Positions 35,137 to 43,355 of a stretch of 64,000 nt of DNA are shown piece by piece. Every line of letters begins with the position of its first letter. Positions within the stretch are counted from its first letter, which is position 1. The position numbers and the translations under genes are program-made. The DNA comes from Flavobacterium sp. KMS (GTDB lineage Bacteria; Bacteroidota; Bacteroidia; Flavobacteriales; Flavobacteriaceae). The notes under the pieces are model-generated. The model was not told where the DNA came from. It ran no database searches and saw only the letters and a list, made by a program, of their open reading frames with translations. The stretch covers positions 186,001 through 250,000 of the forward strand of contig NZ_JSYP01000001.1 of assembly GCF_000813005.1 (NCBI RefSeq). Direction: 5' to 3'.

Positions 35137-35203
35137 TGTCTTCGTTATTAATTTGGTTAATGATTTATTTTCTGATGCAAATTTTGTGATTTTTTTTTGA
35201 AAT

Positions 35204-35233
35204 AAACAAATTTTAAAACAAGTATTTTCTTAT
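35204..35233. repeat. 30-bp direct repeat upstream of the leader ORF (copy 1)
   Basis: The stretch contains AAAACAAGTATTTTC and matches 36867-36896 at 27 of 30 positions in the same orientation. Each copy lies upstream of a leftward transcription unit, the leader here and the MFS gene there, so it may be a shared promoter or operator. Confidence 0.5.
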
Positions 35234-35426
35234 TTTAAAATTAAAACACTGATTTAAAACAAATTAAACTAAATTTTAAAATCAAAATAATCAATAATTT
35301 TAGTAATAAACTCTCTTATTCTTGCTCCAAAAACTATTAGATAGTTAAAAAAGCAACTGAACTTCGATAACTTTATAAAACATTTGGTTTACTAATACTA
35401 TAAAAATTGTGTCAGTAGATTTCCTC

Positions 35427-36704
35427 TTAAAACTGATGTACTTTCTTAGAAATTACTAAAAATGAAACTAAAGATATTAAAGCAGCCGCAGTCAGATAAA
35501 ATCCTACGTAGCTCAAGCCATAAGTTGTTGCCAGCCAAATTGCAATCATTGGTGCAAAAGCAGCACCCAAAATACCAGCCATATTAAAAGTTAAAGAAGC
35601 ACCTGAATAACGAACTGTGGTAGGAAACAACTCCGATAAAAAAGTTCCCAACGGACCATAAGTAAACCCCATCAATGACATTCCGATACACACAAAAGCT
35701 GTTACCAAAATAGAATTTCCTGAATTAAGGAAATACGAGAAGAAAAAACCGAATGCTGCAATAGCGATCGTGGTAATAATTAGAATTTTTCGGCGACCAA
35801 TTTTATCAGCAACCAAAGCTGAAATAGGAATAAAAGCAGCAAAAAACAATACCGAAAACAATTGTATCAATAAAGCATCTCTTTTAGTAAAACCTAAGTC
35901 TGATGTAGCCCAACTCAATGTAAAAACAGTCATTAAATAAAACACCAAAAAGGTTGTAATTGCAGATAAAGTTCCAAAAATCAACTGGTTTTTATATGAT
36001 TTTAATAAGGTAAAAAATGGAATTTTAACTTCTTTCTGTTCTAATTTAGAATTTTCAAAAGCAGGGGTTTCACTGATTTTTAAACGAATATAAAATCCAA
36101 CAATTACCAAAAGTGAGCTCGCTATAAACGGAATTCTCCATCCATAATCCATAAAATCTTCACTGGTCATTGTATCCGTTAAAATTAAAAAAGTTCCACC
36201 AGAAAGCAACAATCCTATAGGCGCTCCCAATTGCGGAAACATTCCATACCAAGCACGTTTATGCGGAGGCGCATTTTCTATCGCTAGTAAAACAGCTCCA
36301 CCCCATTCGCCACCTAAACCAACTCCCTGACCAAATCGACATAACATCAATAAAATTGGTGCAGCGATGCCGATACTTGCATAACTTGGTAAAAACCCAA
36401 TGGCAATTGTCGATAATCCCATGGTTAGCAAAGCCACGACCAAAGTAACTTTACGACCTATTTTATCTCCATAATGACCAAAAACAGCAGAACCAATAGG
36501 TCTTGATAAAAAGGCTATCGAAAAAGTTGCCAAAGATTCAAGGGTCGAATTAGTACTACTAGCACCCGGGAAAAATAATTGCGGAAACACCAATACAGCT
36601 GCATTAGCATAAATATAGAAATCAAAAAATTCAATTGTCGTACCTATTAAGCTCCCAAAAAGGACGTGTTTCAAGGAGTTTTCCTTAGTAGAATTATTTT
36701 TCAT
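35427..36704 (-). CDS. MFS transporter, metabolite:H+ symporter family
   Basis: The 425-residue inner-membrane transporter has twelve predicted helices. The start at Met (36704) gives MKNNSTKENSLKHVLFGSLIG; the longer reading frame adds 21 residues that are unlike the family. GTTIEFFDFYIYANAA, GHYGDKIGRK and RFGQGVGLGGEWGGA are signatures of the MHS subfamily (ShiA/ProP/KgtP-like). Substrates in that group include shikimate, proline/betaine and dicarboxylates; which one applies cannot be told from sequence. It appears monocistronic. Confidence 0.9.
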   Translation of the reverse strand: MKNNSTKENSLKHVLFGSLIGTTIEFFDFYIYANAAVLVFPQLFFPGASSTNSTLESLATFSIAFLSRPIGSAVFGHYGDKIGRKVTLVVALLTMGLSTIAIGFLPSYASIGIAAPILLMLCRFGQGVGLGGEWGGAVLLAIENAPPHKRAWYGMFPQLGAPIGLLLSGGTFLILTDTMTSEDFMDYGWRIPFIASSLLVIVGFYIRLKISETPAFENSKLEQKEVKIPFFTLLKSYKNQLIFGTLSAITTFLVFYLMTVFTLSWATSDLGFTKRDALLIQLFSVLFFAAFIPISALVADKIGRRKILIITTIAIAAFGFFFSYFLNSGNSILVTAFVCIGMSLMGFTYGPLGTFLSELFPTTVRYSGASLTFNMAGILGAAFAPMIAIWLATTYGLSYVGFYLTAAALISLVSFLVISKKVHQF

Positions 36705-37024
36705 GCGGTTGATATGGTTTTTATGAAAATAGGATATAAAAATGACTCTAATTTTTGAAAATAACAAATATTAAATTCCCATTTTTTAAGAAATTAGTTT
36801 AAAAAATCATAATCCTCATGACCCCAAAAAGCCATCAACACATTCAAATTCTGTGAATTATTTTTCAAACAAATTAAAAAACAAGTATTTTCCTATCTCA
36901 CAATTATTTACATGATTATCAATGATTTGCAACTATTTTTAAAATTCAAATCATAAGCAATAGTTAAATCCATTTTTAAGTACAAATTTTGATTAAATTT
37001 ACAGCTATCAAAAAAACAATACTT
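36705..37024. other. 320-bp divergent intergenic region
   Basis: This lies between the leftward MFS gene and rightward bshC. Apart from the 30-bp repeat at 36867-36896 it is AT-rich with no ORF. No exact TAnnTTTG box was found for either gene. Confidence 0.5.
36867..36896. repeat. 30-bp direct repeat upstream of the MFS gene (copy 2)
   Basis: Partner of 35204-35233, with three mismatches in 30 bp. It lies 163 bp upstream of the MFS start codon. Confidence 0.5.
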
Positions 37025-38614
37025 ATGCCAACCGACTGTATCAGCTACCAAAACTCAGGATATTTCTCAACTTTGATACATGATTATTTAGAACAAAAAT
37101 CAGATTTAAAACCATTATATAATAATTTTCCAACACTGGAAAACTTTGAAAAACAAATTATCGAAAAGCAACAAAATTTCGATAATAACAACAGAATTCC
37201 ATTAGTTTCGGTTTTAAAAGAGCAATATGCTAAAATCGAACTTTCGGATTCGACCAAACAAAATATCAAAGCCTTAGCGCTCCCAAATACATTTACAGTT
37301 ACAACAGGACATCAACTAAACCTATTTAGCGGTCCCTTGTATTTCTTGTATAAAATAATCTCAACGATAAATCTTACCAACGAATTAAAAGCAAAATATC
37401 CTTCGCATAACTTTGTTCCCATTTATTGGATGGCGACAGAAGATCATGATTTTGAAGAAATTAATTATTTTAATTTTAAAGGTAAAAAGTTCCGATGGAA
37501 TGCCGAAAGTACAGGTCCGGTAGGAAGATTATCAACTAAAGGACTTGAAGATTTTTTCGAAATATATGCTTTAGAATTAGGTTCAAGCATCAATGCCAAT
37601 GTTTTGAAAAAAATATTTAAAGATGCCTATCTAAAACACAATAACCTAGCAGATGCAACGCGTTATCTTGCCAATAGTTTATTTGCATCACAAGGCTTAG
37701 TAATTCTAGATGCAGACAATGCCAATTTAAAACGTGCTTTTATTCCATACATAAAAGAAGAATTAGAATCTCAATCTGCTTATAAAGCCGTTCAGGAAAC
37801 TATCGAAAAACTGAAAGATTATACAGTTCAGGTAAATCCGCGCGAAATCAATTTATTTTATATCGAAGATAATTTACGCGAACGTATCATTTTTGAAAAC
37901 GGAAAATATAAAGTTAACAATACAAAAATTGAATTTTCAGGAAGAGAAATCTCTGATTTACTAGAAAGAAATCCCGAAAAATTTAGTCCGAACGTGATTA
38001 TGCGTCCGTTATATCAAGAAATTATCTTGCCAAATTTATGCTACATTGGCGGAGGTGGAGAAATCGCGTATTGGTTAGAATTAAAATCATTCTTTGATAC
38101 TGCAAAGATTACTTTTCCGATGCTTTTAATTAGAAATTCCGTGCTTTTGGCTACCGAAAAACAGGCAAAAAAAGCGGATCAATTAAATTTATCATGGAGC
38201 GATTTATTCTCAAAACAAAACAGTTTAATAAATAAGAGTACAAGAGAACTATCACCATTCTCCATTGATTTAACGCCTCAAAAAGAACTTTTGCATAAGC
38301 AATTCGAATATCTTTATGAATTAGCAAATCAAACAGACAAATCGTTTACTGGAGCAGTAAAAGCACAAGAAGTTAAACAAATAAAAGGACTCGAAAACCT
38401 TGAAAAAAGACTCTTAAAAGCACAAAAAAGAAAATTAAATGACATTTTGCAACGTATTACCGACTTGCAAAATGAACTGTTTCCAAATAAAAGCTTGCAG
38501 GAACGTCAAGCCAATTTTTCAGAATTTTATCTGGAAAAAGGAGAGGAATTAATCCCCCTTCTTATTAAAGAATTAAAACCATTAGAATCTAATTTTAATG
38601 TCATAACAATATAA
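37025..38614 (+). CDS. bshC: Bacillithiol biosynthesis cysteine-adding enzyme BshC
   Basis: BshC performs the last step of bacillithiol synthesis, adding cysteine to glucosaminyl-malate. The ATG at 37025 (MPTDCISYQNSGYFS) matches family starts and drops a 12-residue extension. The 529 residues have a Rossmann-like core (TFTVTTGHQLNLFSGPLYFLYKI near 95-117 and YWMATEDHDFEEINYF near 130). A C-terminal coiled coil follows (about 420-500). This implies a bacillithiol-based thiol pool in the organism. bshA and bshB are not in the window. Confidence 0.95.
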   Translation: MPTDCISYQNSGYFSTLIHDYLEQKSDLKPLYNNFPTLENFEKQIIEKQQNFDNNNRIPLVSVLKEQYAKIELSDSTKQNIKALALPNTFTVTTGHQLNLFSGPLYFLYKIISTINLTNELKAKYPSHNFVPIYWMATEDHDFEEINYFNFKGKKFRWNAESTGPVGRLSTKGLEDFFEIYALELGSSINANVLKKIFKDAYLKHNNLADATRYLANSLFASQGLVILDADNANLKRAFIPYIKEELESQSAYKAVQETIEKLKDYTVQVNPREINLFYIEDNLRERIIFENGKYKVNNTKIEFSGREISDLLERNPEKFSPNVIMRPLYQEIILPNLCYIGGGGEIAYWLELKSFFDTAKITFPMLLIRNSVLLATEKQAKKADQLNLSWSDLFSKQNSLINKSTRELSPFSIDLTPQKELLHKQFEYLYELANQTDKSFTGAVKAQEVKQIKGLENLEKRLLKAQKRKLNDILQRITDLQNELFPNKSLQERQANFSEFYLEKGEELIPLLIKELKPLESNFNVITI

Positions 38615-38617
38615 AAG

Positions 38618-38658
38618 TTTGCTACGAATTTCGCTAATTCGCAGAAATTTGTAGCAAA
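38618..38658. repeat. Hairpin repeat after bshC
   Basis: TTTGCTACGAATTTC (38618-38632) pairs with GAAATTTGTAGCAAA (38644-38658) with one G-U position. The T-tract is missing on the plus strand, so it is a hairpin repeat rather than a clear terminator for bshC. Confidence 0.5.
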
Positions 38659-38771
38659 AAAACAAAAGTAACAATCATAAGAAACAAATAACCACTTACC
38701 TCTTAGATTGTTACCCTCTAAACCAAATTATTAACTTTAAAAAACGAGAACTAACCTATTACAAAAAAATT

Positions 38772-40043
38772 ATGACCAGAGAGCGCTTGATTTCACTAGA
38801 TGTCTTCAGAGGATTAACTATTTTATTAATGACGATTGTCAATAATCCTGGAAGCTGGGACGCTGTTTATCCTCCTCTATTACACTCTGAGTGGCATGGC
38901 TGCACACTAACCGATTTGGTTTTCCCTTTTTTCATCTTCATAATGGGAGTAGCTGTTTCATTTGCAATGCCTACAAAAACTTTCGACAGTACTACATTCA
39001 ACAAAATACTAGTACGCTCATTAAGAATGTTTTGCTTAGGAATCTTCTTTAATTTTTTTGCCAAAATACAACTTTTTGAACTCGACGGAATTCCGTTACT
39101 TATAGGTCGATTAATTATAACTATTGTGGTAGGTTATGCCTTAATGGGAAATTTTAGTTCTAAAGTAAAAAACATTCTTGCCTTTTCGATTCTGTTTATT
39201 TACCTCTTCTTGGCCTATAGCGGTATCGAAGCGTATCAAAACGTACGATTACCAGGTGTTTTACAACGTATAGCCATCGTATATTTTGTAGTATCACTTT
39301 TATACTTAAAATCAAACCAAAGAACACAGATAATAGTTGCTGTAATCTTATTATTAGTCTATTGGGCAATAATGGCTTTAATACCAGTTCCAGGAATCGG
39401 TGAAGCAAATTTTGACAAAGGAACCAATCTGGCTTCTTGGCTAGATAGTATCTTACTAAAAGGACATATGTATCGCGGAACTATAACTTGGGATCCAGAA
39501 GGTATATTAAGTACTATCCCATCCATCGGAACCGGAATTATCGGACTACTTATTGGTCAGTTATTACACCGTGCCATACCAAAAATTGAAATTGCAAAAA
39601 AAATGGCAATCGCAGGTATTGCTTTAATTATAGTTGCTCAAATCTGGAGTATCATTTTCCCTATTAACAAATCACTTTGGACAAGTACATACACATTATA
39701 CACAGCAGGACTAGCAACTACTTGTCTGGCATTATTATATTACCTTATTGATATTTTAAACTTAAAAAAAGGAATCAAATTATTCTTAATTTGGGGCGTT
39801 AACCCAATGATTGTATTTTTCTTCTCCCAAATAATCCCACAAGGATTAGTAATGGTTCAGTTTGAGAACCCACATAGTCCAGGCGAACAAATCAATCTTT
39901 TAAATTATTTATATAGCTTTGGGATTGCACCATTTTTCAGTAATCCAATGTCAGCTTCCTTAGCAGGAGCACTAACTTATGTTGGAATCTGGACGTTTAT
40001 TTTATGGCTTTTCTACAAGAACAAACTTATTTTTAAGGTTTAA
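38772..40043 (+). CDS. DUF5009/HGSNAT-like acyltransferase membrane protein (paralogue 1)
   Basis: The 423-residue polytopic membrane protein begins RLISLDVFRGLTILLMTIVNNPGSW, the signature of the heparan-alpha-glucosaminide N-acetyltransferase-like (DUF5009/YeiB-type) family. A histidine in LHSEWHGCTLTDLVFPFFIF (about 37-56) corresponds to the conserved region thought to take part in acetyl transfer. About ten helices follow. A second, divergent member is at 54855-56045. The substrate is probably a cell-surface sugar, which is inference from the family. Confidence 0.88.
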   Translation: MTRERLISLDVFRGLTILLMTIVNNPGSWDAVYPPLLHSEWHGCTLTDLVFPFFIFIMGVAVSFAMPTKTFDSTTFNKILVRSLRMFCLGIFFNFFAKIQLFELDGIPLLIGRLIITIVVGYALMGNFSSKVKNILAFSILFIYLFLAYSGIEAYQNVRLPGVLQRIAIVYFVVSLLYLKSNQRTQIIVAVILLLVYWAIMALIPVPGIGEANFDKGTNLASWLDSILLKGHMYRGTITWDPEGILSTIPSIGTGIIGLLIGQLLHRAIPKIEIAKKMAIAGIALIIVAQIWSIIFPINKSLWTSTYTLYTAGLATTCLALLYYLIDILNLKKGIKLFLIWGVNPMIVFFFSQIIPQGLVMVQFENPHSPGEQINLLNYLYSFGIAPFFSNPMSASLAGALTYVGIWTFILWLFYKNKLIFKV

Positions 40044-40060
40044 ATTTTAAAACTTGTATA

Positions 40061-40080
40061 AGACGCACTGCGGTGCATCT
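40061..40080. repeat. AGACGCAC/GTGCGTCT hairpin, copy 2
   Basis: AGACGCACTGCGGTGCATCT has one arm mismatch. Its reverse complement, with flanking GTAG, matches the copy at 28255. Confidence 0.65.
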
Positions 40081-40176
40081 CTACTGCTGTACGTCATTAC
40101 TCATAATTAATTATCATAAAGGTATTCTGGATAGTTATAATTATGAATTTATTAAATTCAATTCATAAAAAAAGTC

Positions 40177-40184
40177 TATTTTTG
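40177..40184 (+). promoter_or_regulatory. -7 box for ndk
   Basis: TATTTTTG matches TAnnTTTG exactly, 23 bp before the ndk ATG. Confidence 0.6.
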
Positions 40185-40207
40185 CACAAAATTTAATAAA
40201 AATAAAA

Positions 40208-40627
40208 ATGGCAACAAATAGAACTTTTACAATGATTAAGCCAGATGCAGTTCAAAACGGACACATCGGAAATATCTTAGCAATGATTACTAATGGAGGA
40301 TTTAAAATCGTTTCATTAAAATTAACTCAATTAACTGTAGCTGATGCTCAAGCATTTTATGCTGTTCACGCTGCAAGACCTTTCTACGGAGAATTAGTAG
40401 AATTTATGTCTCGTGGACCAATTGTTGCTGCAATTTTAGAAAAAGACAACGCTGTTGAAGATTTCAGAACTTTAATCGGAGCTACAAACCCTGCTGAAGC
40501 TGCTGAAGGAACAATTCGTAAAGCATACGCAACTTCTATCGGAGAAAATGCAGTTCACGGTTCTGATAGCGACGAAAATGCTGCTATCGAAAGTGCATTC
40601 CATTTTGCTGGAAGAGAGCAATTCTAA
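40208..40627 (+). CDS. ndk: Nucleoside diphosphate kinase
   Basis: Ndk transfers the gamma phosphate between nucleoside tri- and diphosphates through a phosphohistidine. The 139 residues match the family length. The start motif is [14 protein letters not shown]. The active site NAVHGSDS carries His117. The C-terminus HFAGREQF is typical. Its own promoter and terminator flank it. The codon pattern (GCT, GAA, CGT) suggests high expression. Confidence 0.98.
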   Translation: MATNRTFTMIKPDAVQNGHIGNILAMITNGGFKIVSLKLTQLTVADAQAFYAVHAARPFYGELVEFMSRGPIVAAILEKDNAVEDFRTLIGATNPAEAAEGTIRKAYATSIGENAVHGSDSDENAAIESAFHFAGREQF

Positions 40628-40685
40628 TTTAGACTTCTTAGATAGTTAGATTTTCAGACTACTTAGACTGACTTAGATTAAAATA

Positions 40686-40712
40686 AAAACCCGCTTCAAT
40701 GAAGCGGGTTTT
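40686..40712. terminator. Bidirectional terminator after ndk
   Basis: AAAACCCGCTTC and GAAGCGGGTTTT pair over 12 bp around AAT. The same hairpin recurs at 41730-41756. Confidence 0.88.
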
Positions 40713-40733
40713 CCTTTTTTGCTTATAAAAACA

Positions 40734-41453
40734 TTAGAAATTAGCAGCACTCTTTTTGATTATTTTACTAATTTTTTGATCTAAATCTTTTAACAATTCG
40801 TCTAAAGCACTTTCGCACATAGGCAGTACTTTTTCAGGAGTTAAAACAGGAATTCCACCTACTATAACACCCGTTTTTTTAGAGCTTGCCCCTTCATTTA
40901 TAGCAAATACTTTCTTTCCGGTTTTATCATACAAAGAGATTCTAGCATAAGCTTTCATTTTAACGGTTCCTGTTCCTCCAACAGCAAATCCTTTTACTAA
41001 AGTAAAATGTATTTCTGTAAATAAAACACCATCTGCAATTTCTTTAAAAATAGTAGCTGCTCCTACTTCATTTGCTTGACCAGCCGTTCCTTCATAAATA
41101 TATTTATATCCTGGGTAATTTATTATAGTTTTCTCTCCTACTTCATCTTTAGCATATTTAGGGGAAAAATCAATGTATTCTTGTTTTTGAATCACTTCAT
41201 TTTCAGGAATTAAATCAAATGGAAATTGTTTAGAATAAACATTAAAAAAAGCATTATGGTATTTCTCTAAAATAGGACTAAGATTAAAGCTTGGATTGTT
41301 GCCCAAATCAGCTATTGCAGCCAAACTGTTAAGCCCCAAATCAGAAAGATCAATTGTTTTGTCTGTGTAAAAACCAACAACCGCCACCTTTTTCTTTTGT
41401 GAATAGCTATTTAAAGCAAATAATACGGTTAAAATAAATAATACTTTCTTCAT
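40734..41453 (-). CDS. Secreted protein of unknown function
   Basis: The start at 41453 gives a proper signal peptide, MKKVLFILTVLFALNSYSQ; the longer frame would place 20 polar residues before it and crosses the probable promoter. The 239-residue product has a mature part rich in beta-forming segments (VAVVGFYTDKTIDLSDLG, TGTVKMKAYARISLYDKTGKK) and a C-terminal helix (ESALDELLKDLDQKISK). No family is recognised. Export to the periplasm or outer membrane is likely. Confidence 0.7.
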   Translation of the reverse strand: MKKVLFILTVLFALNSYSQKKKVAVVGFYTDKTIDLSDLGLNSLAAIADLGNNPSFNLSPILEKYHNAFFNVYSKQFPFDLIPENEVIQKQEYIDFSPKYAKDEVGEKTIINYPGYKYIYEGTAGQANEVGAATIFKEIADGVLFTEIHFTLVKGFAVGGTGTVKMKAYARISLYDKTGKKVFAINEGASSKKTGVIVGGIPVLTPEKVLPMCESALDELLKDLDQKISKIIKKSAANF

Positions 41454-41501
41454 TTTTTTTCTATTTGATTGTTTATAATTATTAAAAAAATACTTACAAT
41501 T

Positions 41502-41509
41502 CAAATATA
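41502..41509 (-). promoter_or_regulatory. -7 box for the secreted-protein gene at 40734-41453
   Basis: The minus strand reads TATATTTG, 48 bp upstream of the chosen ATG at 41453, supporting that start over an upstream one at 41513. Confidence 0.55.
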
Positions 41510-41608
41510 TCATAAAAAATCCATTCCTAAGACAGGAACGTTAATTTAATTTCAAGATTAAAATCTAATATTCGTAGTCCATTCAAAGATCTAAAAAAAA
41601 GTCTAAAA

Positions 41609-41701
41609 CTAAACTACACTTCTGGCATAACTGCTTACGTAGTTACCACCAGTTGCTGCCATCCATCTTTTAAATAAATCTGATTGATTCTCGATTGAAG
41701 A
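41609..41701 (-). pseudogene. Possible C-terminal gene remnant
   Basis: A 30-codon open frame without its own suitable start ends FKRWMAATGGNYVSSYARSV plus one valine before TAG. The composition looks like a real protein C-terminus rather than random AT-rich translation. It lies between two identical terminators (40686 and 41730), so it may be debris of a rearranged gene. The family is not recognised. Confidence 0.3.
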
Positions 41702-41729
41702 TTATTACCTAGTCATTTTTTGTAAAATA

Positions 41730-41756
41730 AAAACCCGCTTCAATGAAGCGGGTTTT
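41730..41756 (-). terminator. Terminator after the PH-like membrane protein gene, duplicate of the ndk terminator
   Basis: AAAACCCGCTTC/GAAGCGGGTTTT with an AAT loop is identical to 40686-40712, including preceding AAAATAA-type sequence. It ends 2 nt before the stop of the leftward gene. Confidence 0.85.
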
Positions 41757-41758
41757 GT

Positions 41759-42232
41759 TTATTTCAGCATTTCTGCACTTTCCTCCTTAGAAACATATAC
41801 TTTCTCTCCTAAGTCTCGTATTTTTTCTCTTAAAACATCTTTTAGTTCGTTATAGTTACTATGATAAGAAGTAGAAATAGAAGCAATTCGTTTACCATTT
41901 TCGAGTATAAAAAGGAACTCTGCCATACCTTCTTTTCCAACCTCAAAAAGAACTATAAAACCGTCTAAATTATTAATTTCATATACTTTAGATTTTCCTA
42001 ATCCAAAATAACGATTAACAATAATGTATCTATCATCAATAGTTAATTTATGCGCTCTTGTTCTAAACATTGTCAACCAAAAAAAGACAACAAGTAGTAA
42101 AAATAAAATAGGCAAAAACATTCCTGCTGTTGGAGAAGTAAAACTTAAATAAACAACCAAAGGCGGCAAAACAATTGAAACTATAGCAATAAAAACTGGA
42201 GGTGTTTTAAACTTAGACTTTATACTTATCAT
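41759..42232 (-). CDS. Membrane protein with PH-like C-terminal domain
   Basis: The 157-residue protein has two adjacent hydrophobic helices (about 12-30 and 37-55). A soluble domain follows (TRAHKLTIDDRYIIVNRYFGLGKSKVYEINNLDGF), which resembles bacterial PH domains. No catalytic residues are seen. It starts 17 nt after the DUF721 gene on the same strand and is likely the last gene of that cluster. The function is unknown; a similar architecture is seen at 56959-57450. Confidence 0.65.
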   Translation of the reverse strand: MISIKSKFKTPPVFIAIVSIVLPPLVVYLSFTSPTAGMFLPILFLLLVVFFWLTMFRTRAHKLTIDDRYIIVNRYFGLGKSKVYEINNLDGFIVLFEVGKEGMAEFLFILENGKRIASISTSYHSNYNELKDVLREKIRDLGEKVYVSKEESAEMLK

Positions 42233-42249
42233 ATTAATAACTTTTAATT

Positions 42250-42546
42250 TTAACGCAAAACTACATCTCGAACAACATCTCTTCGCAATTCCTCATTAAT
42301 CATCGTAATGATTTTTGATTTTCCATGAGTGAGTTCCTCTCTTAAAACAGACGATGTAAGCTCTACATAAAGCGTACTTCCTTTTAAAACTACATTTCGG
42401 GTATAACTATTTACACCATTCCCCATCAGTTGTCGCCATGCCTCTTTTACATCAATCTGATCCATTCCGGGTTGGAGCTTATTTACCTGGATAATCCTTT
42501 GCAAAATATCCCCAACACTACTCTGATTATTTAGTCTTTTTGCCAT
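42250..42546 (-). CDS. DUF721 (DciA-like) protein
   Basis: The 98-residue DUF721 protein has the fold related to DciA, which loads the replicative helicase in many bacteria. The core AWRQLMGNGVNSYTRNVVLKGSTLYVEL lies at about 31-58, followed by the usual LREEL segment. The short Bacteroidetes form lacks a long C-terminal extension. Its first 20 nt overlap the preceding lipoprotein gene, showing co-transcription. A role in replication initiation is inferred from the family only. Confidence 0.82.
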   Translation of the reverse strand: MAKRLNNQSSVGDILQRIIQVNKLQPGMDQIDVKEAWRQLMGNGVNSYTRNVVLKGSTLYVELTSSVLREELTHGKSKIITMINEELRRDVVRDVVLR

Positions 42547-42970
42547 TATCTATAATATTAATTGGTCCTGCTTTTTTATAATGATATTCTTTTTTCTCGG
42601 CGTTAAGCAGCACTAATTTATCGTCTGTTAAGGCAATTAATTCTTCCGTCCATTTTGTATAAGGAGTCGAATAATCTAAGAAAGCCTTACCGTCTTTAAA
42701 TCTAACTTTTACCGTTTCGTGTAAATCGTTTGTCATAAAAGTTCCGTCTAATTGTGGCATTACTTTTTGACGAATACCGTTATTATCGGTCTCTATCTTA
42801 AAAAAGTCATAGCTTTCATTCATCCCGTAATCTTTATCTTCACCTTTATCAAAAACTACTTTTTCAATCTCCCAATATCCATTTAATTTAGCAATATCTG
42901 CAGGTTCTATTTTTTGCTGACATCCAACAAACAAAAATGATACTAAGAGAATTTTAAATACGTTTTTCAT
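42527..42970 (-). CDS. Lipocalin-like lipoprotein
   Basis: The 147-residue lipoprotein has a signal ending in the lipobox FVGC (Cys17). The mature domain begins LNGYWEIEKVVFDKGEDKDYG, a WEIEKV-type start found in small lipocalin-like proteins of Bacteroidetes. An aromatic beta-barrel follows. It overlaps the DUF721 gene by 20 nt. No specific ligand can be assigned. Confidence 0.7.
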   Translation of the reverse strand: MKNVFKILLVSFLFVGCQQKIEPADIAKLNGYWEIEKVVFDKGEDKDYGMNESYDFFKIETDNNGIRQKVMPQLDGTFMTNDLHETVKVRFKDGKAFLDYSTPYTKWTEELIALTDDKLVLLNAEKKEYHYKKAGPINIIDNGKKTK

Positions 42971-42987
42971 TATAAATTTTATTTTTT

Positions 42988-43060
42988 AGGAGCTATTTCC
43001 TGCTATCCGCTATATCTTTTTGTGGAAGAAAAATCCACAAAAAAGGATACCGCTTCAAAT
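42988..43060. repeat. Dispersed intergenic hairpin element, copy B
   Basis: GGAGCTATTTCCTGCTATCC leads into a hairpin of ATCTTTTTGTGGA and TCCACAAAAAAGGAT (43014-43048), then ACCGCTTCAAAT. It is inverted relative to copy A and has a different loop sequence. Confidence 0.6.
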
Positions 43061-43242
43061 GAAATTCACTGAACTCTTATTAAAATAAAAATTCTGTGAA
43101 GTAATCAGGGCTAAAGCTTCACGGTACTATAAATATTTTATTTTTGTGAGTTACAAAGTTAACTTTATATAATTGATAAAGAAGAAAAAATTGCCAAAAC
43201 CCATTAAACTATTTTATAGATTTTGATTTACTTATAAAACAA

Positions 43243-43279
43243 AAAAACCAACGAATACTAAAAGCATTCGTTGGTTTTT
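43243..43279 (-). terminator. Terminator after the ftsY/small membrane protein unit
   Basis: AAAAACCAACGAAT (43243-43256) pairs with ATTCGTTGGTTTTT (43266-43279) over 14 bp around a 9-nt loop. Confidence 0.88.
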
Positions 43280-43355
43280 ATATATTGAACAGACATTATT
43301 CTAATTATAAAAGTTTTATATCATAAAACCTTTAATCGAAAATTATGCTGCCAGA

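Larger units (their letters stand above)
34992..35145 (-). promoter_or_regulatory. Candidate translation-controlled transcription attenuator
   Basis: There are four pairing segments in transcript order. Segment 1, ACGAAGACA (35145-35137), ends at the leader ATG. Segment 2, TGTCTTCGTGGCTT (35076-35063), lies in codons 21-25 of the leader ORF. Segment 3 is AAGCCCGAAG (35025-35016) and segment 4 is CTTTCGGGCTT (35007-34997). 1:2 pairs over 9 bp. 2:3 pairs over 10 bp with one bulged U. 3:4 is the 11-bp terminator. 2:3 excludes 3:4, so the position of a ribosome on the leader could decide termination. The pairings are seen in the sequence; regulation is inferred. Confidence 0.62.
42971..43355. other. 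385-bp intergenic region with repeat element and terminator
   Basis: It contains the hairpin element copy B (42988-43060), a short AT-rich stretch and the terminator at 43243-43279 of the upstream ftsY unit. Nothing else is seen. Confidence 0.6.

Noticed and set aside
36705..36767. Longer N-terminus for the MFS transporter (MLFSKIRVIFISYFHK...)
   Set aside because: The extra 21 residues do not fit the family, and the Met at 36704 gives a typical MHS start.
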